Below are positions 50,161 to 59,301 of a DNA stretch of 64,000 nucleotides, in pieces. The stretch's first letter is position 1; every line of letters starts with the position of its first letter. The stretch is from Marinobacter sediminicola (GTDB taxonomy: Bacteria > Pseudomonadota > Gammaproteobacteria > Pseudomonadales > Oleiphilaceae), in assembly GCF_031157525.1 (NCBI RefSeq), contig NZ_JAVIXR010000003.1, forward strand, positions 310,001 through 374,000, in the 5' to 3' direction. The notes beneath the pieces are model-generated. The model had not been told where the DNA came from, did no database searches, and saw only the letters and a list, made by a program, of their open reading frames with translations. The translations under genes were made by a program, and so were the position numbers.

Positions 50161-50614
50161 AACACCCTGTGGAAATTTAATCACTTATTTATCAGTATTT
50201 TACAAACTTATATACACCCTTGTGTACAGAAAATACCTGTTAGAATAGTTACACACAGCCCTGTGTGCACAACCGCACCTCAGCTCTGTGTGTAATCACC
50301 TTGCCATCCGGTGGATAACTCATACCTCTTCAGACGCTCCTACTTATCCACAATCCATTATGCTCTGGTCCACAGGGCTTAACCCCACTTGTACGGAGCT
50401 TTATCAATACTTCAATCCACTGAATTTATTGATTTAATTTCAGTTACCCACAGAAAAAAGCGTCTGTAATAACAGTAATAATAGAATTCTTTAAAGAATA
50501 TTAAAAAGACCTATAACTACTATTATTCTGCCCACCAACTCCGCACAGCTGGTTTGTTTTGTAATCTTCCCGAACGTACAATCCAGCATCGGCATAAGCC
50601 CCTACCAATAAACA
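50161..50614. other. Chromosomal origin region (oriC) with DnaA boxes
   Basis: The dnaA-rpmH gap is AT-rich and gene-free. DnaA-box matches: TTATCCACA at 50344-50352 (perfect), TTATCCACC on the minus strand at 50310-50318, TTACCCACA at 50444-50452, TTACACACA at 50249-50257 and its minus-strand copy at 50287-50295. A strongly AT-rich stretch at 50461-50525 and another at 50165-50215 are candidates for the duplex-unwinding element. The location between dnaA and rpmH is the classic oriC position in pseudomonads and relatives. Its precise ends are my estimate. Confidence 0.85.
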
Positions 50615-50643
50615 TTGAACCCACCGCAGAATTTGCATAGAAT
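50615..50643 (+). promoter_or_regulatory. Sigma-70 promoter for rpmH-rnpA
   Basis: TTGAAC (50615-50620), a 17-bp spacer and TAGAAT (50638-50643) form a good vegetative promoter, 75 bases before the rpmH ATG. Confidence 0.75.
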
Positions 50644-50718
50644 GCCGCTCCTGTTTTGGCTATTAATTTTTTAAGCCATTTCCTGAATGTCCAACACACG
50701 AATTGTGAGATAGTCACC

Positions 50719-50853
50719 ATGAAAAGAACGTTTCAACCAAGCGTACTGAAGCGTAAGCGCGTTCACGGATTCCGTGCCCGTATGGCAACTGCCAACGGCC
50801 GCAAGGTAATTTCCCGTCGTCGTGCCAAAGGCCGTGCACGTCTGTCTGCGTAA
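50719..50853 (+). CDS. rpmH: 50S ribosomal protein L34
   Basis: Ribosomal protein bL34, 44 residues, highly basic ([20 protein letters not shown], then [15 protein letters not shown]). It is part of the 50S subunit. The ATG at 50719 is the family start; an upstream in-frame start at 50656 would add a non-conserved tail. It sits at the origin border and leads the rpmH, rnpA, yidD, yidC run, 15 bases before rnpA. Confidence 0.98.
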   Translation: MKRTFQPSVLKRKRVHGFRARMATANGRKVISRRRAKGRARLSA

Positions 50854-50868
50854 TCTGTCGTTCGCCTT

Positions 50869-51276
50869 ATGAAGGCTTTGAATTTTCCGAAATCGCATCG
50901 CCTGTTACGGCCAGCTGATTACGGCAAAGTCTTCAACGACGTACAGCTGAAGGTTCCGCACAGGAATTTTCTGATCCTGGCTACTCCGAATAATCTCGGA
51001 CATGCCAGGGTCGGTCTTGTGTTCGCAAAGAAGAACCTGAAACTGTCAGTTCAGCGAAATCGGATCAAACGTCAGGTACGGGAAACCTTCCGTAACCAGC
51101 CTGAACTTCCCGGAATGGATATTATCGTTCTTGGACGTCAAGGGCTTGCAGCTATGGACAATCAAGCAGTCCGAGCTTCTCTGGATGGTCTCTGGCATCG
51201 GCTAACGAAGAAATATCATCAGCTACCGCCATCTCGGCCAGCAGAAGGTTCTTCTGCCGGTAAGGGAACAGGTTAA
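50869..51276 (+). CDS. rnpA: Ribonuclease P protein component
   Basis: Protein cofactor of RNase P, which matures the 5' ends of tRNAs. The 135 residues begin [22 protein letters not shown] and contain the conserved RNA-binding helix [16 protein letters not shown]-like stretch ([15 protein letters not shown], about 62-76), with the basic RNR motif. The last 20 residues ([16 protein letters not shown]) are a low-complexity tail. It overlaps the yidD start by one base (TAATG). Confidence 0.97.
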   Translation: MKALNFPKSHRLLRPADYGKVFNDVQLKVPHRNFLILATPNNLGHARVGLVFAKKNLKLSVQRNRIKRQVRETFRNQPELPGMDIIVLGRQGLAAMDNQAVRASLDGLWHRLTKKYHQLPPSRPAEGSSAGKGTG

Positions 51277-51569
51277 TGCGAACGTTGCTTCTTTTTCCCA
51301 TCCGCTTCTACCAATATGCCATCAGCCCGCTAATGGCCAGTCATTGCCGCCACTACCCAACCTGCTCACAATACGCTGTGGAAGCCATTTCTCATCACGG
51401 GTCGCTGAAAGGTTTATATCTTTCCATGAAACGCCTGTTGAAATGCCATCCTTGGGCCGAAGGCGGTTATGATCCGGTACCCGGTACGGTAAACGCAGAG
51501 TCAGAAGAAACAATTTCCTGTTGCCCTCAGGCTGACCATTCCCCAATAACAACCCAGACCAGACAGTAA
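51276..51569 (+). CDS. yidD: Membrane protein insertion efficiency factor YidD
   Basis: Small amphipathic membrane-associated protein thought to assist YidC-dependent insertion. The 97 residues show the family pattern [31 protein letters not shown] (about 7-37), [23 protein letters not shown] (about 45-67), with the conserved cysteines in CRHYPTCS and KCHP. The tail beyond about 75 ([15 protein letters not shown]) is variable. Coupled to rnpA and followed four bases later by yidC. Confidence 0.95.
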   Translation: MRTLLLFPIRFYQYAISPLMASHCRHYPTCSQYAVEAISHHGSLKGLYLSMKRLLKCHPWAEGGYDPVPGTVNAESEETISCCPQADHSPITTQTRQ

Positions 51570-51573
51570 CTCT

Positions 51574-53295
51574 ATGGATATTCAACGCGTCGTATTATTT
51601 GCCGGCCTGGCTATTGTCAGTTATCTGATGGTACTTGCCTGGAACGAAGATTATCACCAGCCAGTTCCTACTGAACAAGTTGCTGAATCTGGGCGTATTC
51701 AGGCAGATAACAGTTCTGCGGATGCGATGGTACTTCCAGGTGAAACGTCTCCGGGAACCTCAGCCACAAATGGTGCAAATGAAGAATTTACGACACCGGA
51801 AACTGGCCAATCCGTATCAAGTGCTGCTACTTCAGGTGTCAACGTAAGTGATCAATACATCACGATCCGCACCGATGTACTGGATCTGGTTGTTGACCGT
51901 GTTAGCGGGAATCTCGTCAAAAGCTCCCTACTTGCCTATAACAAATCTCTCGAAGGTAGCGAGCCTCTCACGCTTCTGAATAACACTGAAAATCGGTTTT
52001 ATGTGCTCGAAAGCGGACTGATTGGCCAGAATGGACCAGATAGTGCCAAAAATGGTCAAGCCCCTGTCTACAGCACAGATGCAACCAGCTATGAACTGGC
52101 AGAAGGTGAAAACGAACTGATTGTGAACCTAGTTCACACCATGGATAACGGTGTTCAGATCACCAAGCGTTACCAGTTTGCCCGTGACAGCTATGAAATT
52201 GGCGTTCGTTATTTGATTGATAACCGTTCCAGTGAAAACTGGCAGGGTAACTTTACTGGCAAGATCGTTCGTGACCAGTCACCAGATCCCACGTCTGGCC
52301 CCAGCATGGGCATTAAGGCATTTCTAGGATTGGTTACCAGTTCACCTGAAGATCCCTATGAAAAGTATGATTTTGGTGACCTGGAAGACAAACGTATAAA
52401 TGAGACAGTTACCAACGGCTGGATGGCTTTTCTGCAGCATTACTTCCTTGCTGCATGGGTACCTGAGCGCGATCAACCTGCACAATTCCAGACTACTCGC
52501 CGTGGCTCACTGCATGTAATGGGTTTCGTATACCCGGCGACAACAGTCGCACCTGGTGAAACAACAGAAATTGGCGCCAGTGCATATGTAGGGCCGAAGA
52601 TTATCGATCGTCTTGAAGCCGTTGCGCCCAGCCTCGATCGTACTGTCGACTTCGGTTGGTTGTTCTTCATCTCCTTGCCTCTGTTCATCATCATGGAATG
52701 GTTCCACAGCTGGGTGGGTAACTGGGGTGTATCCATTATCTTGCTGACCGTTCTGGTTAAAGCTGTGTTTTTCAAACTATCAGCAACCAGCTATCGTTCA
52801 ATGGGGCGTATGCGGGCAGTTGCACCCCAGCTTACCCGCCTGAAAGAACTGTACGGCGATGATCGCCAGCGCATGTCACAGGAAATGATGGCGCTGTACA
52901 AGAAGGAAAAGATCAACCCGTTGGGTGGTTGCCTGCCAATTCTGGTTCAGATGCCGGTGTTTATCTCCCTGTACTGGGTACTGTTCGAAAGCGTACAGCT
53001 GCGCCATGCGCCATTCATGCTGTGGATTCACGATCTCTCAGTAATGGACCCTTACTTCATTCTGCCAATCCTGATGGGCGCCAGCATGATGTTGCAGATG
53101 AGCCTGAACCCAACGCCTCCAGATCCTATGCAGGCGAAGATCATGAAGTTGATGCCAGTCGTATTTACCATCTTCTTCCTGTGGTTCCCGGCGGGTCTGG
53201 TACTCTACTGGTTGGTAAACAACATTCTGTCGATCAGCCAGCAATGGTACATTACCCGCAAGATTGAAGCGGAAATGGCCACTAAAAAGCACTGA
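51574..53295 (+). CDS. yidC: Membrane protein insertase YidC
   Basis: Inner-membrane insertase and chaperone for membrane proteins, working alone or with SecYEG. In 573 residues: an N-terminal anchor (about 5-22), a large periplasmic beta domain (about 60-340) and five C-terminal helices (about 360-555) with WGVSIILLTVLVKAVFFKLS (about 389-408) and GGCLPILVQMPVFISLYWVL. A lysine-rich end (ITRKIEAEMATKKH) supports ribosome binding. The arrangement rpmH, rnpA, yidD, yidC, mnmE is typical of Gammaproteobacteria. Confidence 0.98.
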   Translation: MDIQRVVLFAGLAIVSYLMVLAWNEDYHQPVPTEQVAESGRIQADNSSADAMVLPGETSPGTSATNGANEEFTTPETGQSVSSAATSGVNVSDQYITIRTDVLDLVVDRVSGNLVKSSLLAYNKSLEGSEPLTLLNNTENRFYVLESGLIGQNGPDSAKNGQAPVYSTDATSYELAEGENELIVNLVHTMDNGVQITKRYQFARDSYEIGVRYLIDNRSSENWQGNFTGKIVRDQSPDPTSGPSMGIKAFLGLVTSSPEDPYEKYDFGDLEDKRINETVTNGWMAFLQHYFLAAWVPERDQPAQFQTTRRGSLHVMGFVYPATTVAPGETTEIGASAYVGPKIIDRLEAVAPSLDRTVDFGWLFFISLPLFIIMEWFHSWVGNWGVSIILLTVLVKAVFFKLSATSYRSMGRMRAVAPQLTRLKELYGDDRQRMSQEMMALYKKEKINPLGGCLPILVQMPVFISLYWVLFESVQLRHAPFMLWIHDLSVMDPYFILPILMGASMMLQMSLNPTPPDPMQAKIMKLMPVVFTIFFLWFPAGLVLYWLVNNILSISQQWYITRKIEAEMATKKH

Positions 53296-53320
53296 CGCTT
53301 TGACCGTTTGATTGTTCAGT

Positions 53321-53343
53321 AAAGGCTCCGTGACGGGGCCTTT
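53321..53343 (+). terminator. Hairpin between yidC and mnmE
   Basis: AAAGGCTCC and GGGGCCTTT form an imperfect 9-bp stem with a short loop. The following T-run is interrupted (TTTACTGTTT), so it may attenuate more than terminate. Confidence 0.6.
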
Positions 53344-53387
53344 ACTGTTTCAGGAATGCACAAAATGTTGTGTAAGAGGCATGATTC

Positions 53388-54776
53388 ATGAACCAGAGCG
53401 CTAGCACCCCCCATACTCCCGACACCATTGCAGCCATAGCCACCGCACCCGGCCAGGCTGGCGTAGGAATCGTTCGAGTATCCGGCCCTCTGGCCAAGCC
53501 TATTGCTACGAAAATGCTGGGTTACACCCCAAAGCCCAGATACGCCCACTACGGGGGATTTCTGGATCAGAACAGTGACCTTATTGATGAGGGTATCGGG
53601 CTATTTTTCCCGAACCCGAATTCGTTCACTGGTGAAGATGTTTTTGAATTGCAGGGGCATGGTGGCACCATAATTCTGGATTTGTTACTGCGGGAAGTTT
53701 GCCGTCACGGAGCCAGGCTGGCACGCCCTGGTGAATTCTCTGAGCGAGCGTTTCTTAACGACAAGCTTGATCTGGCCCAGGCCGAAGCCATTGCGGATCT
53801 CATTGAAAGCAGTTCCGAGCAAGCTGCGCGCTGCGCAGTGAGGTCCATGCAAGGTGTTTTTTCCCGGCGTATCGAAACTCTGGTTGAGGCGGTTACCCAC
53901 CTCAGAATATATGTAGAAGCCGCCATCGATTTTCCGGAAGAGGAAATCGACTTTTTGGCTGATGGCAAAGTGGGCAGCGATCTGCAGACGTTGCTGGAAC
54001 AACTCGAGGGTATTCTGGGTGAAGCCCAACAGGGTACGATTCTTCGTGACGGGATGAAGGTGGTCATTGCAGGACGTCCCAATGCCGGAAAATCCAGCCT
54101 GCTGAATGCTCTTGCCGGTCGGGAAGCAGCTATTGTGACCGCCATTGAAGGCACCACTAGAGACGTGCTCAGGGAACATATTCACATTGATGGCATGCCT
54201 CTGCATATTATCGACACGGCTGGCCTGCGAGACAGCCCGGATGAAGTGGAACAAATCGGTATTGCCCGTGCCTGGGAGGAGATACGCCAGGCAGACCGTA
54301 TTCTGCTCATGGTGGATGCCACCACTACGGATAAAACCACACCCCACGAAATCTGGCCGGATTTTATCGATCAGCTACCCGCTGCTGCACCGGTAACAGT
54401 AATCCGGAACAAGGTGGATCTGAGTGGCGAAAACATAGGTATTTCGGAGGTAACCAACGGCGATAAACCGGTGATTCGCCTGGCAGCCAAGTCAACTGAA
54501 GGCTTGGACGTACTTAGGGATCACCTCAAGCAATGTATGGGCTTCGCCAGTACCACAGAAGGAGGTTTCCTTGCCCGACGCCGCCACCTTGATGCGCTGG
54601 AACGCGCCAAGGACTTTCTGGTCCAAGGTCAAGCGCAGCTGGAAGGCTATGGTGCTGGTGAATTGCTGGCAGAGGATCTTCGGGCAGCCCAGGATTCACT
54701 GGGTGAAATCACTGGGCAGATAACACCGGATGAGTTGCTAGGTAAGATTTTTGGTTCCTTTTGTATTGGGAAGTAA
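53388..54776 (+). CDS. mnmE: tRNA uridine-5-carboxymethylaminomethyl modification GTPase
   Basis: GTPase that with MnmG adds the cmnm5 group at wobble U34 of certain tRNAs. The 462 residues have an N-terminal formyl-THF-binding domain ([21 protein letters not shown] at about 11-31, [14 protein letters not shown]), a helical domain, and the inserted G domain: [14 protein letters not shown] (about 228-241), [28 protein letters not shown], and SAKS-like LAAKSTEG. It closes with the catalytic C-x-G-K motif (FCIGK). All key residues are present. Confidence 0.98.
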   Translation: MNQSASTPHTPDTIAAIATAPGQAGVGIVRVSGPLAKPIATKMLGYTPKPRYAHYGGFLDQNSDLIDEGIGLFFPNPNSFTGEDVFELQGHGGTIILDLLLREVCRHGARLARPGEFSERAFLNDKLDLAQAEAIADLIESSSEQAARCAVRSMQGVFSRRIETLVEAVTHLRIYVEAAIDFPEEEIDFLADGKVGSDLQTLLEQLEGILGEAQQGTILRDGMKVVIAGRPNAGKSSLLNALAGREAAIVTAIEGTTRDVLREHIHIDGMPLHIIDTAGLRDSPDEVEQIGIARAWEEIRQADRILLMVDATTTDKTTPHEIWPDFIDQLPAAAPVTVIRNKVDLSGENIGISEVTNGDKPVIRLAAKSTEGLDVLRDHLKQCMGFASTTEGGFLARRRHLDALERAKDFLVQGQAQLEGYGAGELLAEDLRAAQDSLGEITGQITPDELLGKIFGSFCIGK

Positions 54777-54794
54777 AACGCTCGAATCAAGCTT

Positions 54795-55316
54795 TCAGAG
54801 CATGCGCTTGAGGCTGTCATCGCGCTTTACAAAGTGATGTATCAGAGCCATGCCGATGTGACCCAAGATCAATACAGTCAGCGTCCAGGCCAGGGGTGAG
54901 TGCAGCTGGCCGAGGGTGGCGGCCCAGGGAATTTCATCGCCCTTGGCGAAAATTTCAAGACCGAAAGCCGATACCCCGTAGCCATTACCCACCATGTACA
55001 GCATACCGGTGATCGGCATCAGCAACAGCGCCAGGTACAGCAAACCATGGCCGGCCTTGACCAGCTTGGCCAGGGCCGGGTCCTGCTCCGGGCGGTGCCC
55101 GAGTTGGCTGGCCACCCAGAGCAGGCGTATCACAATAAGCACTAATAGCAGCGAGCCGATGGAAACATGAAAGGGTACCAAGGTCTGGCCCACCCAGTGT
55201 TCGCCCTCGGCAATGCGGTCACCGAGTTTCAACAGCTGCCAGCCCACCAGCAGTGCCATGCCCCAGTGCAAGAATTTGCTGACCGCGCCGTAGCTTTGTC
55301 GGGAATCGTTAATCAC
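54795..55316 (-). CDS. Cytochrome b561 family protein
   Basis: A 173-residue diheme b-type cytochrome of the inner membrane, four membrane helices. Heme-ligand histidines are in SKFLHWGMALLVGWQLL (helix 1, about residue 17), LVPFHVSIGSLLLVLIVIRLLW (helix 2, about 49), KAGHGLLYLALLLMPITGMLY (helix 3, about 89) and WTLTVLILGHIGMALIHHFVKRDD (helix 4). Such proteins pass electrons from the quinone pool, sometimes protecting against superoxide. It sits downstream of the YgiD-like gene on the same strand, 32 bp apart, possibly in one operon under the divergent LysR. Confidence 0.92.
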   Translation of the reverse strand: MINDSRQSYGAVSKFLHWGMALLVGWQLLKLGDRIAEGEHWVGQTLVPFHVSIGSLLLVLIVIRLLWVASQLGHRPEQDPALAKLVKAGHGLLYLALLLMPITGMLYMVGNGYGVSAFGLEIFAKGDEIPWAATLGQLHSPLAWTLTVLILGHIGMALIHHFVKRDDSLKRML

Positions 55317-55348
55317 TGTTCTCGCCTTCTTGAAACGTTGAGGCCGGC

Positions 55349-56170
55349 TCAGCCGAAACGGAAACCGGACAACTGTGTTTTCATTACCTGTTGTGTATAG
55401 ACCCGTTTTCCAGCGTTGTCACCGGCCGCGCCGGCGGTCACCATCAGCGGGATCAGATGTTCCTCGTGCCCGCGTGGGTGGCAGTCATGGGCGTGCGGTG
55501 CACCCGACCAATTCTCCAACCTGCGTACACGCTCGTCGCCAGAGTTTTCAACCGCCTCGGTCAACCAAGAATCGAAGCGCGCTGACGGGGCGGTGTAACG
55601 GGCGTCGCCGTAGCCACGCATGTTATGGAAGCTCATACCACTGCCGACAATCAGCACGCCTTCATCGCGCAACGAGGCAAGCGCCTTGCCTGCGGCCAGG
55701 TGGATCTTGGGGCCGAGATCCATCGCCAGCGAAAGTTGCACTACCGGGATGTCCGCCTTCGGGAACATCACTTTCAGCGGGATGAACATGCCGTGGTCGA
55801 AGCCCCTCACTGGATCCTCCCGGGCAGCCAGCCCGGCCTTCTGCAGCAAACCGGTAACCTGTTTCGCCAATTCCGGATCGCCCGGCGCTGGATACTTGAG
55901 TTCGTAGGTGTGCTCGGGAAAGCCGTAATAGTCGTAAATCAACTCTGGGGCCGGACCGGCGGTCACGGAAAATTCCGGAGCCAGCCAATGGGCAGAGATC
56001 AGCAGTATGGCTTTTGGGCGTTCCGGCAGTTCATGTTCTATGGCTTTCAGAAAGGTCACCATGGCTTCCCAGGTATCTGACGGATTCCAGTCCATAAAAA
56101 AACAGGGGCCGGCGCCGTGAGGAATAAAGTAGACCGGCTGAGTCGCCACATTGGTTGCAGGTGTGGTCAT
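55349..56170 (-). CDS. ygiD: Extradiol aromatic ring-opening dioxygenase, DODA type (YgiD-like)
   Basis: A 273-residue LigB-superfamily non-heme dioxygenase like E. coli YgiD, which opens 4,5-dihydroxyphenyl rings such as DOPA. I take the ATG at 56170, with GGAGG seven bases upstream. Visible marks are the FIPHGAGPCFFM metal-ligand region near the start, ISAHWLAPEFSVT, GFDHGMFIPLKVMFPKADIPVVQLSL (about 125-150) with the conserved His, and the late HPRGHEEHLIPLMVTAGAAG. The physiological substrate is unknown. Divergent from the LysR gene over a palindrome. Confidence 0.88.
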   Translation of the reverse strand: MTTPATNVATQPVYFIPHGAGPCFFMDWNPSDTWEAMVTFLKAIEHELPERPKAILLISAHWLAPEFSVTAGPAPELIYDYYGFPEHTYELKYPAPGDPELAKQVTGLLQKAGLAAREDPVRGFDHGMFIPLKVMFPKADIPVVQLSLAMDLGPKIHLAAGKALASLRDEGVLIVGSGMSFHNMRGYGDARYTAPSARFDSWLTEAVENSGDERVRRLENWSGAPHAHDCHPRGHEEHLIPLMVTAGAAGDNAGKRVYTQQVMKTQLSGFRFG

Positions 56171-56204
56171 CGAAACGCCTCCCGAAAACACTTGTTACTG
56201 ATGT

Positions 56205-56234
56205 TCACACTATAATCAACGCACATAAGTGTGA
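56205..56234. promoter_or_regulatory. Inverted repeat between ygiD and the LysR gene
   Basis: TCACACT (56205-56211) and AGTGTGA (56228-56234) are perfect 7-bp arms separated by 16 bp, placed between the divergent starts. This is a good candidate for the LysR-type operator. Confidence 0.6.
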
Positions 56235-56281
56235 GAATATTCGATTTATGACTAGGAGCTTTAACTAGGAGTGTGAGATCC

Positions 56282-57193
56282 ATGCTGGACCGCTTCACGA
56301 GTATGCGGGTGTTTGTTCAGGCAGCAACCCAGGGAAGTCTGTCTGCGGCTGGCCGCAAACTAAAGATGTCGCCAGCCATGGCCACCAAGCACGTCGATAA
56401 TCTGGAGGCGCGCCTCGGCGTAAAGTTGTTGCACCGCACCACCCGGCAACTGACCCTCACCGACACCGGTCGGGAATATCTGGAAGCCTGCCATCGCATT
56501 CTGCAGCAGCTGGAAGAGGTCGAATCTGACGTCTCGGCCCAACGTCACGAAGCCACCGGCCTGCTGCGGGTGAACGTGCCCCTGTCATTCGGGCTGCGCT
56601 TCATTGCGCCGTTGATTCCCGGTTTTACCCGTCGTTATCCGTTGGTCGAGGTGGAGTTGGGGTTTAGCGATCAGCGCCAGGACCTGCTGAAAGACCGCTG
56701 GGATCTGATTATTCGGGTCGGTCATCTGGCCGACAGTGAGCTGCGCACCCGGCGCTTGGGGGATTGCCCGATGGTGGTCTGTGCCGCGCCGGATTATCTG
56801 GCCCGCCATGGCACCCCGAAACGGGTCGCGGATTTATCCGGGCACAACTGTCTGAGCTACACCCTCTCGCCGCTTCAGAGTAATGGCAACTGGGCCTTCG
56901 GTAGGGACGGTGGAGTACAGGTGCCGGTCTCCGGCAACCTGCGGGCCGACAACGGTGATGCCTTGCTGACCGCAGCCGTGCAGGGCCTGGGTGTGATCTA
57001 CCAGCCGCGCTTTATCGCCGCGGAAGCCCTGGCCAGTGGCGACTTGGTTGCATTGGAACTGGACCAGCCGTTGCTGGAACCCGGCGGTATGCACGTTCTG
57101 TTTGCACCAGGGCGACGAATGCCACTAAAAGTGAGGGCGATGATTGATTACTTGGTAGACGCGTTTGAGGGAAATGCTGAGGGATTGCAATAA
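56282..57193 (+). CDS. LysR-family transcriptional regulator
   Basis: A 303-residue LysR regulator. The start ATG at 56282 is preferred over the GTG at 56273, which lies one base from the AGGAG. The winged-helix DNA-binding part is at about 1-60 (MRVFVQAATQGSLSAAGRKL, then ATKHVDNLEARLGVKLLHRTTRQLTLTDTG), and the effector-binding domain at about 90-295, of the aminoacid/DsdC-like branch that covers aromatic and redox genes. It probably controls the divergent ygiD and cytochrome b561 genes through the palindrome between them. Confidence 0.93.
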   Translation: MLDRFTSMRVFVQAATQGSLSAAGRKLKMSPAMATKHVDNLEARLGVKLLHRTTRQLTLTDTGREYLEACHRILQQLEEVESDVSAQRHEATGLLRVNVPLSFGLRFIAPLIPGFTRRYPLVEVELGFSDQRQDLLKDRWDLIIRVGHLADSELRTRRLGDCPMVVCAAPDYLARHGTPKRVADLSGHNCLSYTLSPLQSNGNWAFGRDGGVQVPVSGNLRADNGDALLTAAVQGLGVIYQPRFIAAEALASGDLVALELDQPLLEPGGMHVLFAPGRRMPLKVRAMIDYLVDAFEGNAEGLQ

Positions 57194-57217
57194 CTCTTGC
57201 TACTGATTAGCAGTTCT

Positions 57218-57391
57218 TTAGGCCTGCTTTAGCGGAAAAGTGTGAAGCTTCACACGCCTAACGTTCCTGACTTCGTGCTCGTAGGCTCGATGACAAAAAT
57301 CCCGCAACTCAACCGCGCGCTGAATGTTCAGCCAGAACTCCGTGACCAGCATTTGACCCACGGTAACCGGAGGCCGTTTTGTAGTTCTCAT
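57218..57391 (-). pseudogene. HigA-type antitoxin with its HTH core deleted
   Basis: A 57-codon frame with GGAGG before the ATG at 57391. It starts with the typical HigA N-terminus (MRTTKRPPVTVGQMLVTEF) and then jumps directly to the family's C-terminal part (WLNIQRAVELRDF, then VRRVK). In intact HigA (about 95-105 residues) the helix-turn-helix of roughly 40 residues lies between these; it is missing here in frame. So this is a deleted antitoxin relic. No higB toxin is seen next to it. Known HigA proteins are DNA-binding antitoxins. Confidence 0.7.
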
Positions 57392-57590
57392 AACGATAAC
57401 CTCCAGTGCGTCAATCTGTTCAAACGAGAACTAATCCGTTTAGAAAACGGGCTAGGCTGATATGAAGGGGCTATGAGGCAGCCTCAATGGCCGGATATTA
57501 CAATTGAAGCATATGCAGAGTTCGCAGTTTCCCACTTGTCCCAGTATGGAATTGGGTGATCAGGAGCCGGTTCTGAAAAAAACACAAATA

Positions 57591-57618
57591 TTTGCACTTT
57601 TTCGCAATTTTTTGCACT
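57591..57618 (+). repeat. Three 10-bp-spaced direct repeats upstream of the aldehyde dehydrogenase
   Basis: TTTGCACT at 57591 and 57611 with the related TTCGCAAT at 57601, at exact 10-bp steps, so all face the same side of the helix. A possible activator-binding array for the dehydrogenase gene 170 bp downstream. Confidence 0.45.
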
Positions 57619-57788
57619 CCGTAGGTGCTCCAGTATATTTATAACCTATTGTTTTTATTTGGTTTGTTAGATTCTGTATCGGGAAGTGAACGCCCGGCCA
57701 ACTATAGTTACCATCAGCTCGGTCGCATACTTCCACCAAATAGATACACTGGAATCAAATAATCGGAATACATAGCGAGGTCGATCTT

Positions 57789-59255
57789 ATGTCTGAGTGC
57801 TACAAAGATCTCCATTTACAGCTGTTGGCAGGGGAATGGCGAGAAGGCAGCGGTGACAATTCCCGCCCCGTCATAAATCCGTACTCTGGCGAGACATTGC
57901 TCTCGATTCAAGCAGCAACCTCCGCCGACCTGGACGCCACTTACCGTAAAGCAACAGAAGCTCAGCTGGCTTGGGCAGAAACACCACCGGCGGAGCGTTC
58001 AGCATTATTACTTCGCGCAGTGTCAATCTTTGATGAACGCAAAGAAGAAATCATCGACTGGTTGATTCGTGAGTCTGGCAGCACACGATTAAAAGCTAAC
58101 ATCGAATGGGGCAGTGCCCGGGGAATCACTCTGGAAGCGGCCAGTATGCCCGCCAGGGCTCAGGGTGCCACCATGGGCAGCGATATTGCGGGAAAAGAGA
58201 ATTTTGTCTATCGCCGGCCTTTAGGTGTTGTGGGTGTTATCAGCCCCTGGAATTTCCCTTTGCATCTCTCGCAACGCTCTGTTGCACCTGCTCTTGCCTT
58301 GGGTAATGCGGTGGTGATCAAACCGGCGAGTGATACGCCGATCACAGGTGGCTTGCTACTGGGCCGCATCTTTGAAGAAGCGGGTCTGCCAGCGGGTTTG
58401 CTGAGTGTGGTGATTGGCCCGGGATCGGCCATCGGTGACGATTTCGTGGCCCACCCCATACCTTCTCTAATTTCATTTACCGGATCAACGCCAGTAGGCA
58501 AGAACATCGGCAAGATTGCCACCGGTGGTCGCTATCTGAAAAAAGTCGCCTTGGAACTCGGGGGTAACAGCCCGTTTGTGGTGCTTGATGATGCGGACAT
58601 AGAGCAAGCTGTGAAAGCGGCTGTATTTGGAAAGTTTTTGCACCAGGGCCAGATTTGCATGGCTATCAACCGGATTATCGTCAACTCGGCGGTTTACGAT
58701 CGATTTGTAGAGGGCTTTGTTGCCCATGTTGGCAAGTTGAGCGTCGGCGACCCTTCTGCGATGGAAACCGCCATTGGCCCCATCATCAATAAATCCCAAC
58801 TGGAGGGTTTGCAGCAGAAAATTGCCAAGGCCAAAGAGCAGGGCGCAAAAGTGCTCCTTGAAGGCGATATTGAAGGGCAGATGATGCCACCACATGTTTT
58901 TGGTGACGTAACGCCGGATATGGAGATCAGCTGCGATGAAATCTTTGGCCCGCTTGTGGGCATTCAGAAAGCACGGGACGAACAGCATGCTCTGGAGCTC
59001 GCTAATGGCACGGAATTTGGTCTCTCCAGTGCCGTGTTTTCCGGCGATCTTTACAGAGGCTTGGAATTTGCGCGCAAGATCAGAGCCGGTATGGCTCACG
59101 TGAACGATATGCCGGTTAACGATGAAGCACACATGCCCTTTGGCGGTGAGAAAAACTCGGGTCTGGGCCGTTTCAACGGCAACTGGGCCATCGAAGAGTT
59201 TTCCACAGTTCAGTGGGTGAGTGTGCAGAAAACTCCGAGACAATATCCGTTCTGA
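57789..59255 (+). CDS. NAD(P)+-dependent aldehyde dehydrogenase (benzaldehyde/vanillin-like)
   Basis: A 488-residue cytosolic aldehyde dehydrogenase oxidising an aldehyde to its acid. NAD-binding and catalytic marks: [13 protein letters not shown] (about 149-161), [31 protein letters not shown] (about 227-241), the catalytic glutamate in [16 protein letters not shown] (about 257-272) and the catalytic cysteine in [14 protein letters not shown] (about 287-300). The [14 protein letters not shown] and [18 protein letters not shown] ends fit the benzaldehyde/vanillin branch. The true substrate is not certain. No neighbouring aromatic pathway genes are seen. Confidence 0.9.
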   Translation: MSECYKDLHLQLLAGEWREGSGDNSRPVINPYSGETLLSIQAATSADLDATYRKATEAQLAWAETPPAERSALLLRAVSIFDERKEEIIDWLIRESGSTRLKANIEWGSARGITLEAASMPARAQGATMGSDIAGKENFVYRRPLGVVGVISPWNFPLHLSQRSVAPALALGNAVVIKPASDTPITGGLLLGRIFEEAGLPAGLLSVVIGPGSAIGDDFVAHPIPSLISFTGSTPVGKNIGKIATGGRYLKKVALELGGNSPFVVLDDADIEQAVKAAVFGKFLHQGQICMAINRIIVNSAVYDRFVEGFVAHVGKLSVGDPSAMETAIGPIINKSQLEGLQQKIAKAKEQGAKVLLEGDIEGQMMPPHVFGDVTPDMEISCDEIFGPLVGIQKARDEQHALELANGTEFGLSSAVFSGDLYRGLEFARKIRAGMAHVNDMPVNDEAHMPFGGEKNSGLGRFNGNWAIEEFSTVQWVSVQKTPRQYPF

Positions 59256-59301
59256 TCAAGCTCGTGCATTGACAGACCCGGCTGTTAAGGGTGCTTTATC
59301 C

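Larger units (their letters stand above)
57194..57788. other. Gene-poor interval between LysR and aldehyde dehydrogenase genes
   Basis: Nearly 600 bp without an intact gene. It contains the deleted HigA remnant at 57218-57391 and a set of three direct repeats at 57591-57618. The plus-strand open frame at 57242-57460 is a shadow of that remnant. Confidence 0.55.

Noticed and set aside
57242-57460. Plus-strand 72-residue open frame
   Set aside because: It is the antisense of the HigA remnant, which has better protein character and a ribosome site.
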